NCBI GenBank assembly: GCA_025058515.1
Contig: JANXDW010000051.1
Span: 1-34,370 of the forward strand
From: Aigarchaeota archaeon
GTDB taxonomy: Archaea > Thermoproteota > Nitrososphaeria_A > Caldarchaeales > Wolframiiraptoraceae
Length of the DNA: 34,370 bases
Direction: 5' to 3'
Under the pieces are notes generated by a model. The model did no database searches. It was not told the origin of the DNA and saw nothing but the letters and a program-made list of their open reading frames with translations. A program made the position numbers and the translations under genes. Below are positions 1-7,738 of this stretch, one piece after another (position 1 is the first letter of the stretch; every line of letters begins with the position of its first letter).

Positions 1-209
1 TCTTTATATCCATATAGTGTGTGGAGTTTTACTATTTCATCGAATACTTCATAATGTGTTAAGAACATTCTTCTACAGCAATATCTCTTCACACCGAGCG
101 AGTCTAAGACTATTCCAGGGTCTTCTCCATTCTCTACCCTAGCTTGATATTCTTCCCATTTATCAGCTATCAAAGCTCCACACGTAAAACATCTTACAGG
201 TATCAGCAT
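1..209 (-). CDS. rpoN: DNA-directed RNA polymerase subunit N (Rpb10 homologue), cut by window edge
   Basis: This is a small zinc-binding subunit of the archaeal RNA polymerase that helps assemble the RpoD/RpoL platform. The reading frame starts at the ATG whose complement is at 207-209 and begins [11 protein letters not shown]. It carries the family's zinc ligands: C7-x2-C10 near the N-terminus and the paired C44-C45 in RYCCRR. Sixty-nine codons are visible and no stop is reached, so the last residues lie outside the window; the family is usually 55-75 residues, so little is missing. A TATA-like element at 234-245 would place transcription initiation only a few bases before the ATG. In most archaea this gene directly follows S9; here it follows livF on the same strand and appears to have its own promoter. 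Confidence 0.95.
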   Translation of the reverse strand, partial: MLIPVRCFTCGALIADKWEEYQARVENGEDPGIVLDSLGVKRYCCRRMFLTHYEVFDEIVKLHTLYGYK

Positions 210-233
210 ACCGATGTTTACTCCACGATACCC

Positions 234-245
234 TATATATAAATT
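234..245 (-). promoter_or_regulatory. TATA-box promoter of rpoN
   Basis: On the minus strand this reads AATTTATATATA, an archaeal TATA-like element centred about 30 bases before the rpoN ATG (209). That spacing would give a very short or absent leader. It supports independent transcription of rpoN rather than read-through from livF. A GGAG lies closer to the ATG but would fall at or upstream of the predicted start site. Confidence 0.5.
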
Positions 246-350
246 TGCTGTTACGACATACCGAGAAAACTTCTTAAAATTTTCAATAACTTTAGAATCT
301 TGATCTCTTGAAAGAATAAAAATTTGAGAGAGATCTTTAAGGATAATTTT

Positions 351-1061
351 TTAACCTATGCCTAGGTAAAATTTCTTCAGCATATCTGTCTTAAGTAGTT
401 CTAAACCTTCACCAGACATCACGATCTTACCATTCTCCATAACGTAAGCCCAATCAGCTATGCTTAGAACCTTATCAACGTACTGGTCTACGATCAATAG
501 AGTAGTTCCTCTATTCTTCAGCTCCATAAGTTTTTCAAAGATCAATGAAACCATCTTAGGCGATAATCCTAGACTCGGCTCATCTATGATCAAGATTTTT
601 GGATAAGATATGAGTGCTCTAGCGATAGCAAGCATCTGTGCCTCACCGCCACTTAGACTCTTAGCTGTTTGATTAAGCCTCTCTTTTAATACTGGGAAGA
701 TGCTAAAGATGAACTCCATCTGCTCATTTATAACATGTTTCTCTTTTAAAAAATAGGCGCCCATAGTTAAGTTCTCCTTAACTGTTAGATTTGGGAATAG
801 TCTTCGACCTTCAGGCACCATTGAGATTCCTAACTTTTTAATCATGTGAGGTTTTAGATATGTTAAGTTAATACCATCCAGCTCTATACTTCCAGAATAA
901 GGTTTGAGGAAACCAGTGATGACTTTTAACAAAGTGCTCTTTCCAGCTCCATTAGGTCCAACTAATGCTGTAAGCTTCCCTTGTTTAACTTCTAAGCTTA
1001 CATCCCACAATACTTGGATTCTTCCATATCCTGCTGAAACATTCTTTATAGCTAGCTCCAT
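351..1061 (-). CDS. livF: branched-chain amino acid-type ABC transporter ATP-binding protein LivF
   Basis: This is the second ATPase of a hydrophobic amino acid uptake (HAAT) importer; it powers transport at the inner face of the membrane together with LivG. It has a Walker A motif (GPNGAGKST), a good ABC signature (LSGGEAQ) and a Walker B (ILIIDEPSLGLSP). The phrase MVPEGRRLFPNLTV is characteristic of LivF. An ATG at 1079 is possible, but the ATG at 1061 (MELAIKNVSAGYG) has GGAGATGA just upstream and gives 236 residues, about the size of E. coli LivF. With that start it overlaps the end of livG by 10 bases. It is the last gene of livKHMGF. Confidence 0.93.
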   Translation of the reverse strand: MELAIKNVSAGYGRIQVLWDVSLEVKQGKLTALVGPNGAGKSTLLKVITGFLKPYSGSIELDGINLTYLKPHMIKKLGISMVPEGRRLFPNLTVKENLTMGAYFLKEKHVINEQMEFIFSIFPVLKERLNQTAKSLSGGEAQMLAIARALISYPKILIIDEPSLGLSPKMVSLIFEKLMELKNRGTTLLIVDQYVDKVLSIADWAYVMENGKIVMSGEGLELLKTDMLKKFYLGIG

Positions 1062-1792
1062 TCTCTCATCTCCGCCCATTTAGTACCTAGGTAGGCTTCT
1101 ATAACACGTGGATCCTTACTGATTGATTCTGGAGAGCCTTCAGCTATTTTTTCACCATAATGGAGTACGATAATCCTCTCTGAGAGCCCCATGACAAACT
1201 TCATAACATGTTCTACTACTAGGAGCGTCAACCCCAATCTCTCCTTGATCTCTTTAAGCTTCTTTACCATTTTATCGACCTCGGTAGGAGTAAGACCTGC
1301 TGCTATCTCATCTATTAAAAGTATCTTGGGACGTGTTGCAATACTTCGAGCCAGTTCCACTAATTTTAGCTGAGGGATATTCAGTTCTCTAGATAGCCTA
1401 TCTTTTAGATCAGTTATGCCTACAAGCTTCAATGCTTCAAGTGCAGCCTCATGTGCTTCAGAGGCATCTCTACTCTTAAGATAAGATCCTACAACCACTG
1501 TCTCCCAGACTGTTAGAGATGGAAACGGTTTCACTATCTGGAAACATCTTGAAACACCTAAACTAGCTATTTTATGTGGTCTCCAACTGTTTACATTCCG
1601 TCCAAATATCCAGACCGTTCCCTTATCAGGTTTTAGGAAACCTGTTATAATATTGAATAGAGTTGTCTTTCCAGCTCCATTAGGACCTATTATGCCAACA
1701 GTTTCACCTTCATCTACATTTAGGTTGATTGAGTTGAGAGCTACCAAAGCTCCAAACTTCTTTGTAATATCTCGAACCTCAAGCACCTTCAT
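1052..1792 (-). CDS. livG: branched-chain amino acid-type ABC transporter ATP-binding protein LivG
   Basis: This is the partner ATPase of LivF in the HAAT importer, 246 residues. Walker A is GPNGAGKTT and Walker B is ILLIDEIAAGLTP, the latter typical of LivG. The ABC signature is degenerate: the position of LSGGQ reads LNIPQ before LKLVELARSI. An open frame continues upstream to 2032, but that part reads as low-complexity shadow of livM. The true start is the ATG at 1792 (MKVLEVRDITKKFGA), with GGTGA seven bases upstream and a 4-base overlap with the livM stop. Confidence 0.93.
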   Translation of the reverse strand: MKVLEVRDITKKFGALVALNSINLNVDEGETVGIIGPNGAGKTTLFNIITGFLKPDKGTVWIFGRNVNSWRPHKIASLGVSRCFQIVKPFPSLTVWETVVVGSYLKSRDASEAHEAALEALKLVGITDLKDRLSRELNIPQLKLVELARSIATRPKILLIDEIAAGLTPTEVDKMVKKLKEIKERLGLTLLVVEHVMKFVMGLSERIIVLHYGEKIAEGSPESISKDPRVIEAYLGTKWAEMREWS

Positions 1793-2745
1793 CTCTTTCT
1801 CACCTTCTCTATTAAAGATTCTAGGTAGGGTCCGATCCCAGCTGGCTTGAAGAGTATAGCAGTTATCAGTATAGCTCCAAATATTACTTGGTGGAGACCT
1901 GGTATGGTTCCTCCTAAGTTGATTCTGAGATACTCTGCAATCGAGAGTAGAATCACAGAGGTGAGAGGCGGACCCCAGAAGTGTCCAAGACCTCCGACTA
2001 TCGCTATTGTAGCTGTCTGTATCCCAATCCATCCATCGAATAAGATTGGATGATAGAATCCCACCATGCTGGCGTAGATCCCGCCTGTTACCGCTGTGAT
2101 GAAACTATATGTTAGCAAGGCGACTAGTTTATATCTCCTAGTATCTATCCCCAGCATCTCAGCCGCTTCTTCTTCATCTCTTATACTTACTAGGTAGAGA
2201 CCGAGTTTCCCCCTCTTCGCACGATGTGCAAGATAGAATGTGATAAGCAGTAGTCCGAGGGTTATATAGTAGTAGAACCACTTAGCTCTAGCTCTCATGT
2301 ATAGTGGATCGAATTCTCTGAAAGGAATATATCTCTCGAGAGGACCTGCAACATCTGTCCAGAGAAGAAAGATCTTTTGTAAGATTAGTACGAGACCGAG
2401 TGAAGCTAATGCATACCAGACTTCTTTAAGTCCAAATCTAAAGCTTGGGAACCCTACTATAAAAGCGACCCCCATTGCGGCCAATCCGCCTAAGACTAGC
2501 CCGATCCATCCAGAAACATTATAGTATATCATTAAGTATCCAGTTACGACCGCTCCTAGTCCATGGTACGCTCCTGCACCTAAATCTAGCTGTCCAGCTA
2601 ACCCGCCGATGAAGTACCATGCCATAACGATCACCGTATACAATAGTATTAACGTAGTCAAGAAGATGTAGTAATCATTTAAACCGAGGATGAGTGGGAG
2701 GAGAAGTAGGAAACCTCCAAAGCTGGCGAGTTGCCAGAACCTCAT
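1789..2745 (-). CDS. livM: branched-chain amino acid-type ABC transporter permease LivM
   Basis: This is one of the two membrane permeases of the HAAT importer, 318 residues with about eight to ten hydrophobic segments. Family marks are the GGLAGQLDLGAGAYHGLGA segment near residue 47 (LivM usually has G-x-x-S-L-G-x-A-A-F-x-G-x-G-A here) and IVGGLGHFWGPPLTSVIL near the C-terminus, the permease EAA-like loop region. The start is well fixed: GGAGGT lies six bases before the ATG. The stop overlaps the livG ATG by four bases (ATGA), which implies translational coupling. The substrate cannot be read from the sequence; leucine/isoleucine/valine, amides or urea are all known for the family. Confidence 0.92.
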   Translation of the reverse strand: MRFWQLASFGGFLLLLPLILGLNDYYIFLTTLILLYTVIVMAWYFIGGLAGQLDLGAGAYHGLGAVVTGYLMIYYNVSGWIGLVLGGLAAMGVAFIVGFPSFRFGLKEVWYALASLGLVLILQKIFLLWTDVAGPLERYIPFREFDPLYMRARAKWFYYYITLGLLLITFYLAHRAKRGKLGLYLVSIRDEEEAAEMLGIDTRRYKLVALLTYSFITAVTGGIYASMVGFYHPILFDGWIGIQTATIAIVGGLGHFWGPPLTSVILLSIAEYLRINLGGTIPGLHQVIFGAILITAILFKPAGIGPYLESLIEKVRKR

Positions 2746-2749
2746 AGAG

Positions 2750-3631
2750 CTACCTCCTTCCCCATAATCCTCTTGGTTTTAACCAAAGAATAAGGATGAA
2801 GAGACCGTAGAGTATTATCTCTCTTCCTCTCGGATCCCACATTCCACTGGCTAGAGCATCAGCTAGTCCAAAAATTACAGCAGCTAGATAAATCCCTCTA
2901 ATACTTCCCAATCCTGCAAGTGCTACTATCGCCCAAGAAAGTAATCCGAATAATAGTCCAGAAGTAGGGGTTACTGCTTGATACATCATTATAAGTGACC
3001 CTGAGAGCCCTACAAGCATCATGCTTATACCGAGAGTTAATAAGAAAAGTCTCCCAGTATCAATACCCATCATCGATACTGCATCGACATCGTCTGCCGC
3101 AGCTCTCATAGCGGTTCCAAACTTACTTCTCTCTAAGAAGAGGTATAGTAAGATTAGAGAGGTGATGCTGATTATAGTTGCGAAAAGCTTATCAAGTGGG
3201 ATTGTTATAGGGCCCATCTCATAAGATGCTGAGAATATAGTGAATGGTGGAGCTTTAGGTTCTGCTTGCCAGATCACTAATGCAATATTCCTCAATAAGA
3301 CTACGACGCCGACTGTTACAGCTATCTGAGATAAGGGTGGCGCATTTATAACTCTTTTGAAGAATAGAAAATATGTAACTAGACCTATCAAAAAGAAGAG
3401 TGGGATATTGATTATCGAGCTCACTACTGGGTCTATGACCAGTGTTACACTGAAGAAGTAGGCCATATACATAGCTAGCATAACATATTCTCCATGAGCA
3501 AAATTTATGAGGTTTGCAACGCCGAAGAGCAGCGCCAATCCCATAGCTGCTAAAGCATATACGCTACCCATCATAATTCCTAAGACTACATTTCTCGCTA
3601 AACTTATAGCGAAATCAATTAATAGATCCAT
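2750..3631 (-). CDS. livH: branched-chain amino acid-type ABC transporter permease LivH
   Basis: This is the second HAAT permease, 293 residues and strongly hydrophobic. It shows the LivH hallmark MGSVYALAAMGLALLFGVANLINFAHGEYVML (residues about 20-51 in outline) and AALAGLGSIRG-like sequence (VALAGLGSIRGIYLAAVIFG) late in the protein. LivH pairs with LivM to form the channel. Its stop lies four bases before the livM ATG and it follows livK after 36 bases, so all five liv genes look like one transcript in the order K-H-M-G-F. Confidence 0.93.
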   Translation of the reverse strand: MDLLIDFAISLARNVVLGIMMGSVYALAAMGLALLFGVANLINFAHGEYVMLAMYMAYFFSVTLVIDPVVSSIINIPLFFLIGLVTYFLFFKRVINAPPLSQIAVTVGVVVLLRNIALVIWQAEPKAPPFTIFSASYEMGPITIPLDKLFATIISITSLILLYLFLERSKFGTAMRAAADDVDAVSMMGIDTGRLFLLTLGISMMLVGLSGSLIMMYQAVTPTSGLLFGLLSWAIVALAGLGSIRGIYLAAVIFGLADALASGMWDPRGREIILYGLFILILWLKPRGLWGRR

Positions 3632-3667
3632 GTTGCAATCACTGTATCTCTCTAATCATTTGCTAAC

Positions 3668-4954
3668 CTATGGTCTCGGGTAGATTGCAGATGCTTGAGC
3701 TTTTTCAAATGGATAGACTAAGACAGGTTTACCACCTTGTACTTGTAACACGACTGCACCTGCATACATATTATCTCCATTAGGCAGTAGCTTTATTCTA
3801 CCTGTAGGATAAGTCTCTGCAGCTGGTCCGCTCTTTAAGTCTAGCTCCATGAAGCAAGCCATGAGATTATCACCATTAAGTGGATCTTGCGGATACTTCT
3901 GCCCAGATAATTCTAGGCCTTCCTTCAAAGTCCATAGTGTATAGAAGATTATACCAGCAGCCTCTGTCGGTAGCTTACCATATCTCTTCCTGAAATCTTC
4001 GACAAGCTTCTTATTGTATTCTGTAGGTAGGAAGGGGTCGTAACTGTATGTATTCGTCATCAGCTCTACAGCATCTCCAGCCGCCTTTATAGAGTCGGGG
4101 TCTGCAAGCCCCGTTCCTCCTGCTGCAGCTATGAACTTAACTTTTAGACCTAAAGTCTTTACAGCTTTAGCGAATAAGACAGAGTCTGCAAAATATGGGA
4201 CTACGAAGACTACGTCAGGTTCAGCCGCTTTTATCCTCTCGATGATTGGGGCCATATCAGTTATATCAGTTGGATATTTTATTCTATCAACTAGTTTTAT
4301 ACCGAGATCTCTTAACCTTTGATATACTCCGTCTCCTGTTACCTCGCCGAACAATCCATCGAAGTGGACGAGCACCGGTCTCGTAATCTTTTCACCTTTT
4401 TGTTTCATTAAGCCTACTACGAAATCTACTGCAGTAGCACCATGTACTGATGCTTTCGGAGGTAATCTCACTATGTACTTGAAACCACGTGCAGTCAAGT
4501 AATCGACTAAAGCATCTGCCATTACAATCACCTTATTAGGCTCTGTTACATCTAACATCGTTAACGTATGAGCACTAATGAATGCACCTACTATGACGTT
4601 TACTCTATCAACGCTCACCAACTTCTCTGCCGCTAACCTCGCACCATCAGCCGTGCTTTTACTATCTTCAACTATCAATTTGATTTTAGCTCCTCCTAAA
4701 CTCTTGATACCACCTTGAGCATTAATCTGCTCTACTATTAATTCTGCAGCCATCTTCGCTTCATTACCGAAGACAGCGTAGGTACCCGTAAGTGGCTCGA
4801 CTAAACCAACTCTGATCTCTTCTACTTTAGCTGTAGGTGTAGTAGGTTGGAGAAGGGTAATCGCGAATATACCTCCAACCGCTACTCCTATGACGAGAAC
4901 AATTACAACCACTATTGCTTGTAACTTTGTTAAACCATTACACCTACTATTCAT
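3668..4954 (-). CDS. livK: branched-chain amino acid-type substrate-binding protein (LivK/Peripla_BP_6 family)
   Basis: This is the extracytoplasmic binding protein of the Liv importer, 428 residues. It is membrane-anchored by one hydrophobic segment at residues 13-34. The mature part begins EEIRVGLVEPLTGTYAVFG, the usual opening of type I periplasmic-binding proteins of the HAAT class, followed by GAKIKLIVEDSKST. The N-terminal region NGLTKLQAIVVVIVL resembles the class III (prepilin-type) signals that many crenarchaeal binding proteins carry, though N replaces the usual K/R before the cleavage-site glycine. It is the first gene of livKHMGF; the upstream gap (4955-5128) is shared with the divergent gene at 5129. 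The bound ligand is unknown. Confidence 0.92.
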   Translation of the reverse strand: MNSRCNGLTKLQAIVVVIVLVIGVAVGGIFAITLLQPTTPTAKVEEIRVGLVEPLTGTYAVFGNEAKMAAELIVEQINAQGGIKSLGGAKIKLIVEDSKSTADGARLAAEKLVSVDRVNVIVGAFISAHTLTMLDVTEPNKVIVMADALVDYLTARGFKYIVRLPPKASVHGATAVDFVVGLMKQKGEKITRPVLVHFDGLFGEVTGDGVYQRLRDLGIKLVDRIKYPTDITDMAPIIERIKAAEPDVVFVVPYFADSVLFAKAVKTLGLKVKFIAAAGGTGLADPDSIKAAGDAVELMTNTYSYDPFLPTEYNKKLVEDFRKRYGKLPTEAAGIIFYTLWTLKEGLELSGQKYPQDPLNGDNLMACFMELDLKSGPAAETYPTGRIKLLPNGDNMYAGAVVLQVQGGKPVLVYPFEKAQASAIYPRP

Positions 4955-5100
4955 GACATTTAATAATCATAATCTTTTACTTAAGTCTTTCCACAAGAGC
5001 TTCTTTCTCAACATGTAAGATATTTCCAAGAATAAGATATTCTAAGTTTAACATTTCACAACAATTATTATTACTCAAGATAAAATTAATAAAGAGATTA

Positions 5101-5110
5101 TTTATAGATA
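5101..5110 (+). promoter_or_regulatory. TATA box for the 5129-6612 gene pair
   Basis: TTTATAGATA is centred about 24 bases before the GTG at 5129, the spacing expected for a leaderless archaeal transcript. No ribosome-binding site precedes this GTG, which agrees with a leaderless start. Confidence 0.45.
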
Positions 5111-5128
5111 TGTCGGTGGTCTACTTTT

Positions 5129-5431
5129 GTGTCACCAGTACTTGAGAAGAGAGATCTTCTCAAACCATGGGAAACATTTCTACCTTCTTTAAACGTTCTC
5201 AAGCTATGTGGAAAGGTATCTGAAGAGAGTTTTGTAAGATTACTTAAAGAAGTCTTTGGAGATATAGATTTGAAGAAAAAGTGGAAAGATCATTCGAATA
5301 CAGCTAGAGAGATTGTCATTGAAGAAGATATAAAGGAAAAGATTCTTCTCTCTATGATCGGTGAACACGTATCTGAGCAAGTCAAGGTTCTAGAGACTTA
5401 CCACCCGATATCTAAGTTAATGGAGGGGTGA
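5129..5431 (+). CDS. unrecognised 100-residue protein, translationally coupled to the PLP enzyme
   Basis: I do not recognise this protein. It is 100 residues, soluble and charged, with no signal peptide, membrane segment or metal-binding motif; a lone cysteine sits in LKLCGKVSEESF. The second half looks mostly helical. It starts with GTG at 5129, preceded by a TATA box at leaderless spacing. The frame ends inside the ribosome-binding site of the next gene: its TGA (5429-5431) lies between GGAGGGG and the downstream ATG. The two genes therefore form a coupled pair, which suggests a partner or accessory protein for the PLP enzyme. That role is inference from position only. Confidence 0.7.
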   Translation: MSPVLEKRDLLKPWETFLPSLNVLKLCGKVSEESFVRLLKEVFGDIDLKKKWKDHSNTAREIVIEEDIKEKILLSMIGEHVSEQVKVLETYHPISKLMEG

Positions 5432-5433
5432 TT

Positions 5434-6612
5434 ATGAAGCTAGTAGCTATAGATGAGGTTAGAAGTCTTCCTAGACCTCCTATTGAAGAACTTTTAGAAG
5501 ATATAGGAAAATTGTTAAAGAGTGGTAAGATTGAAGAAACTGTAGAAGTAGATGAAGATCTCAAGGTTAGCTTAACTCACTATAAATTTTTTCATGCATT
5601 AAAGGTCCTAGGAATAAAAAGGATCCCTGTAACTATTAATCGTACAGATAGAGTTGAGTATAGATTAGAAGACCTAGGGTTTGAGGAAGACTTAGAGAAC
5701 AATCCTCTAAGAGTATGTAGAAACATTAGTGAGCTGATTAAGTCTTGCTGGCCTACTCCTTTAATCTACCTCAAATCTCTCTCTAGTGATCTAAGCCAAG
5801 TCTGGGCTAAATTAGAGTACTTAAACCCATTCAGTAATAGTATTAAAGATAGGATTGGATGGTATATGCTCATAGATGCATTAGAGAATGATTCAAGACT
5901 TACCAGTAGTAGGCTAGTATATGAAGCTTCTTCAACTAATACGGGGATAGCTTTAACATGTATTAGCAAGAGCCTCGGACTCAAGACTAGGATATATCTT
6001 CCAAGCTCTGTTCAGAAGTGTAGTGATCTCTACTTGAAGATCCTTGGTTCAGAGGTAGTGAGAGTTCAAGAGCAGATAACGACTCAAGCACTAGAACGGG
6101 TTAAGGAAGATTCAAGAAGAGATAATGCAGTACATATCAACCAGTTTGAGAATGATGCAAACTTTATCTCTCATCTTAGATTTACAGCTAAAGAACTCGA
6201 TATCCAGTTGAAGAGGTCAGGATTGAAACCTAAAAGAATCGTATGTTCTCTCGGAACATCTGGACATGCTAGTGCAATATCTTTCTACTTCAAGAATAGA
6301 TATCATGGAGATTTGGAGATTGTAGGTGTGCAGCCAGCTAAGGGTGAAGTTATTCCCGGTATGAGAAGGGTTGAGACTGGTATGAAGTGGATACACCTTG
6401 TCGAGATAGATAGAATGGTTGAGGTAGATTATGAAGAAGCTCTTAAGGGTATGTTGAAGATCACTATCAATGAAGGCTTGCCAGTAGGGTTAAGTTCTGG
6501 AGCTGTAGTCGGATCTCTAGACAAGATTCCACCTATAGATGGAGTAACTATATTGATTATGCCAGACCACTTCTACAAATATTGTGAAGTCTTTAATTCT
6601 ACGATCTTATGA
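5434..6612 (+). CDS. cysteine synthase/cystathionine beta-synthase family PLP enzyme with ParB/SerK-like N-terminal domain
   Basis: Residues about 105-385 form a fold-type II PLP domain of the CysK/CBS family. The Schiff-base lysine is K138 in NPFSNSIKDR, SSTNTGIAL matches the substrate-binding TSGNTGIAL loop, and LGTSGHASA is at the phosphate-binding loop. Family members make cysteine, cystathionine or related products from (phospho- or acetyl-)serine. The first 70 residues are extra for CysK and resemble a ParB/Srx-like fold as in the ADP-dependent serine kinase SerK (IDEVRSLPRPPIEELLEDI ... ALKVLGIKRIPVTI), but the catalytic DGHHR of SerK reads THYKF, so kinase activity is doubtful. The ATG at 5434 is preferred over GTG 5428 because GGAGGGG lies five bases upstream. 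Confidence 0.85.
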   Translation: MKLVAIDEVRSLPRPPIEELLEDIGKLLKSGKIEETVEVDEDLKVSLTHYKFFHALKVLGIKRIPVTINRTDRVEYRLEDLGFEEDLENNPLRVCRNISELIKSCWPTPLIYLKSLSSDLSQVWAKLEYLNPFSNSIKDRIGWYMLIDALENDSRLTSSRLVYEASSTNTGIALTCISKSLGLKTRIYLPSSVQKCSDLYLKILGSEVVRVQEQITTQALERVKEDSRRDNAVHINQFENDANFISHLRFTAKELDIQLKRSGLKPKRIVCSLGTSGHASAISFYFKNRYHGDLEIVGVQPAKGEVIPGMRRVETGMKWIHLVEIDRMVEVDYEEALKGMLKITINEGLPVGLSSGAVVGSLDKIPPIDGVTILIMPDHFYKYCEVFNSTIL

Positions 6613-6640
6613 GAAGCTTACATAGAATATAGATTAACCA

Positions 6641-6646
6641 TTTTTT
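6641..6646 (+). terminator. T-run terminator after the PLP enzyme
   Basis: TTTTTT lies 29 bases after the stop of the PLP enzyme gene and before the convergent S9 gene. Archaeal RNA polymerase terminates at such T-runs without a hairpin. Confidence 0.35.
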
Positions 6647-6653
6647 AGCTAAC

Positions 6654-7052
6654 CTATCGATAGGATTTCTGTTTGAATCTTCTAGCAGAGTACCTATTCG
6701 GCTTCTTAGGCTCGGTCTGTCTTTGATCTCCTGCTAACAGTATTCTATCATATTCTTTTATCTTCTGTTGTGTTGCTTCACTTCTTGATGCTAATGCTTT
6801 TGCAATAGCAAATGATACAGCATCTGCGATGGCCATTACTCCTCCACCCTCTACCTTGACATAGAAATCATGACTCTTCCAGAACTTCTCATCAAAATAT
6901 AGTGGTGCTAATATCTTGTTTCTTACAATATCATCTCCGAAATATGTTAATGGCTGATTATTAATGTATATATTTCCTTTACCAGGTCTTATGAAGAGCT
7001 TAGCTACAGCCGTCTTCCTCCTACCTACAAATGGTCCGATCAGCTTAGTCAC
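6654..7052 (-). CDS. rps9: 30S ribosomal protein S9 (uS9)
   Basis: This is a small-subunit protein whose C-terminal tail reaches the P-site tRNA. It shows GRRKTAVAKLFIRPGKGNIYIN near the N-terminus in outline, GGGVMAIADAVSFAIAKAL in the middle, and the conserved basic tail ARRFKQKSYR. A GTG at 7067 is possible, but the GTG at 7052 has GGAGGGA six bases upstream and gives 132 residues, a normal archaeal S9 length. It overlaps the end of L13 by 8 bases. It is the last gene of the rpoD-L18e-L13-S9 block; rpoN, its usual next neighbour, lies more than 6 kb away at the window start. Confidence 0.95.
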   Translation of the reverse strand: MTKLIGPFVGRRKTAVAKLFIRPGKGNIYINNQPLTYFGDDIVRNKILAPLYFDEKFWKSHDFYVKVEGGGVMAIADAVSFAIAKALASRSEATQQKIKEYDRILLAGDQRQTEPKKPNRYSARRFKQKSYR

Positions 7053-7524
7053 TAAATCTCCCTCCACTTATAATATTTGATACTTCTTTAATGGTCATAT
7101 ATCTTATTATCTTACCAGACTTGGTTACACCTCTACCAAGTTCTGCATCTTTAAAACTAATCTTCTCAATATTCTCTAATTCTTTAGGGACGCCGACATA
7201 AACTTTTAGTCTTTTAACTGCCTCTCTTCCTCTAGGCTTCTTTCTCGGGAGCATTCTAGCTATCGTATACCAGACGATCCTATCCGGTCTTCTCGGATAC
7301 CATACTTTAACAACTTTATGAGATGTTAACTGTCTCCTCCCCATCAATCTTAAATATCTTTTTAGTACTGCTTTCTTACTTCCAGTTATAATAGCTTTCT
7401 CAGCATTAACAATAATCACTTCAACTCCTGATAATAAGAGTTTTGCTACTTTAGAAGCCATTCTACCTAATCTCTGACCTGTAGCATCTACTACTATCTG
7501 CGTACTAGTTGACTCTTCAAGCAT
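7045..7524 (-). CDS. rpl13: 50S ribosomal protein L13 (uL13)
   Basis: This is a large-subunit assembly protein of 159 residues. Recognisable parts are IVVDATGQRLGRMASKVAKLL near the N-terminus in outline, TGSKKAVLKRYLR, and the archaeal MLPRKKPRGREAVKRLKVYVGVP segment. A GTG at 7536 would add four residues; the ATG at 7524 is chosen because GGTGA (7533-7537) sits eight bases upstream. A TATA-like element at 7555-7565 and a 214-base gap from L18e suggest a separate promoter. Confidence 0.95.
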   Translation of the reverse strand: MLEESTSTQIVVDATGQRLGRMASKVAKLLLSGVEVIIVNAEKAIITGSKKAVLKRYLRLMGRRQLTSHKVVKVWYPRRPDRIVWYTIARMLPRKKPRGREAVKRLKVYVGVPKELENIEKISFKDAELGRGVTKSGKIIRYMTIKEVSNIISGGRFSD

Positions 7525-7554
7525 TCGTTCTTTCACCGATCTTGAATGATCACT

Positions 7555-7565
7555 AATATATAACC
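7555..7565 (-). promoter_or_regulatory. TATA-box promoter for L13-S9
   Basis: The minus strand reads GGTTATATATT here, about 37 bases before the L13 ATG. Initiation about 26 bases downstream would leave a short leader that just includes the GGTGA ribosome-binding site. It explains how L13-S9 could be expressed despite the gap after L18e. Confidence 0.45.
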
Positions 7566-7738
7566 TTACTTAGATAGAGTTCAGCTTCTAAGAATAATCT
7601 AAACTTCGAGTTTTTATCTTGAACATACTCAGAGGACTTTACCTCATCTTAGAACTTTAACAATACATCATTCTAACGCTTCTTATAATAAAGAAGAACA
7701 ATTTTTCTAGATGGAGTAACTTTGATAGGTGTAGATTT

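Noticed and set aside
1793-2032. Upstream extension of the LivG reading frame by 80 residues
   Set aside because: It overlaps livM in another frame, has no ABC-like sequence, and a good ATG with ribosome-binding site exists at 1792.
7537-7738. L18e-L13 gap searched for a small gene or tRNA
   Set aside because: No cloverleaf, no CCA-adjacent stem and no coding frame of note; it only holds the L13 promoter.
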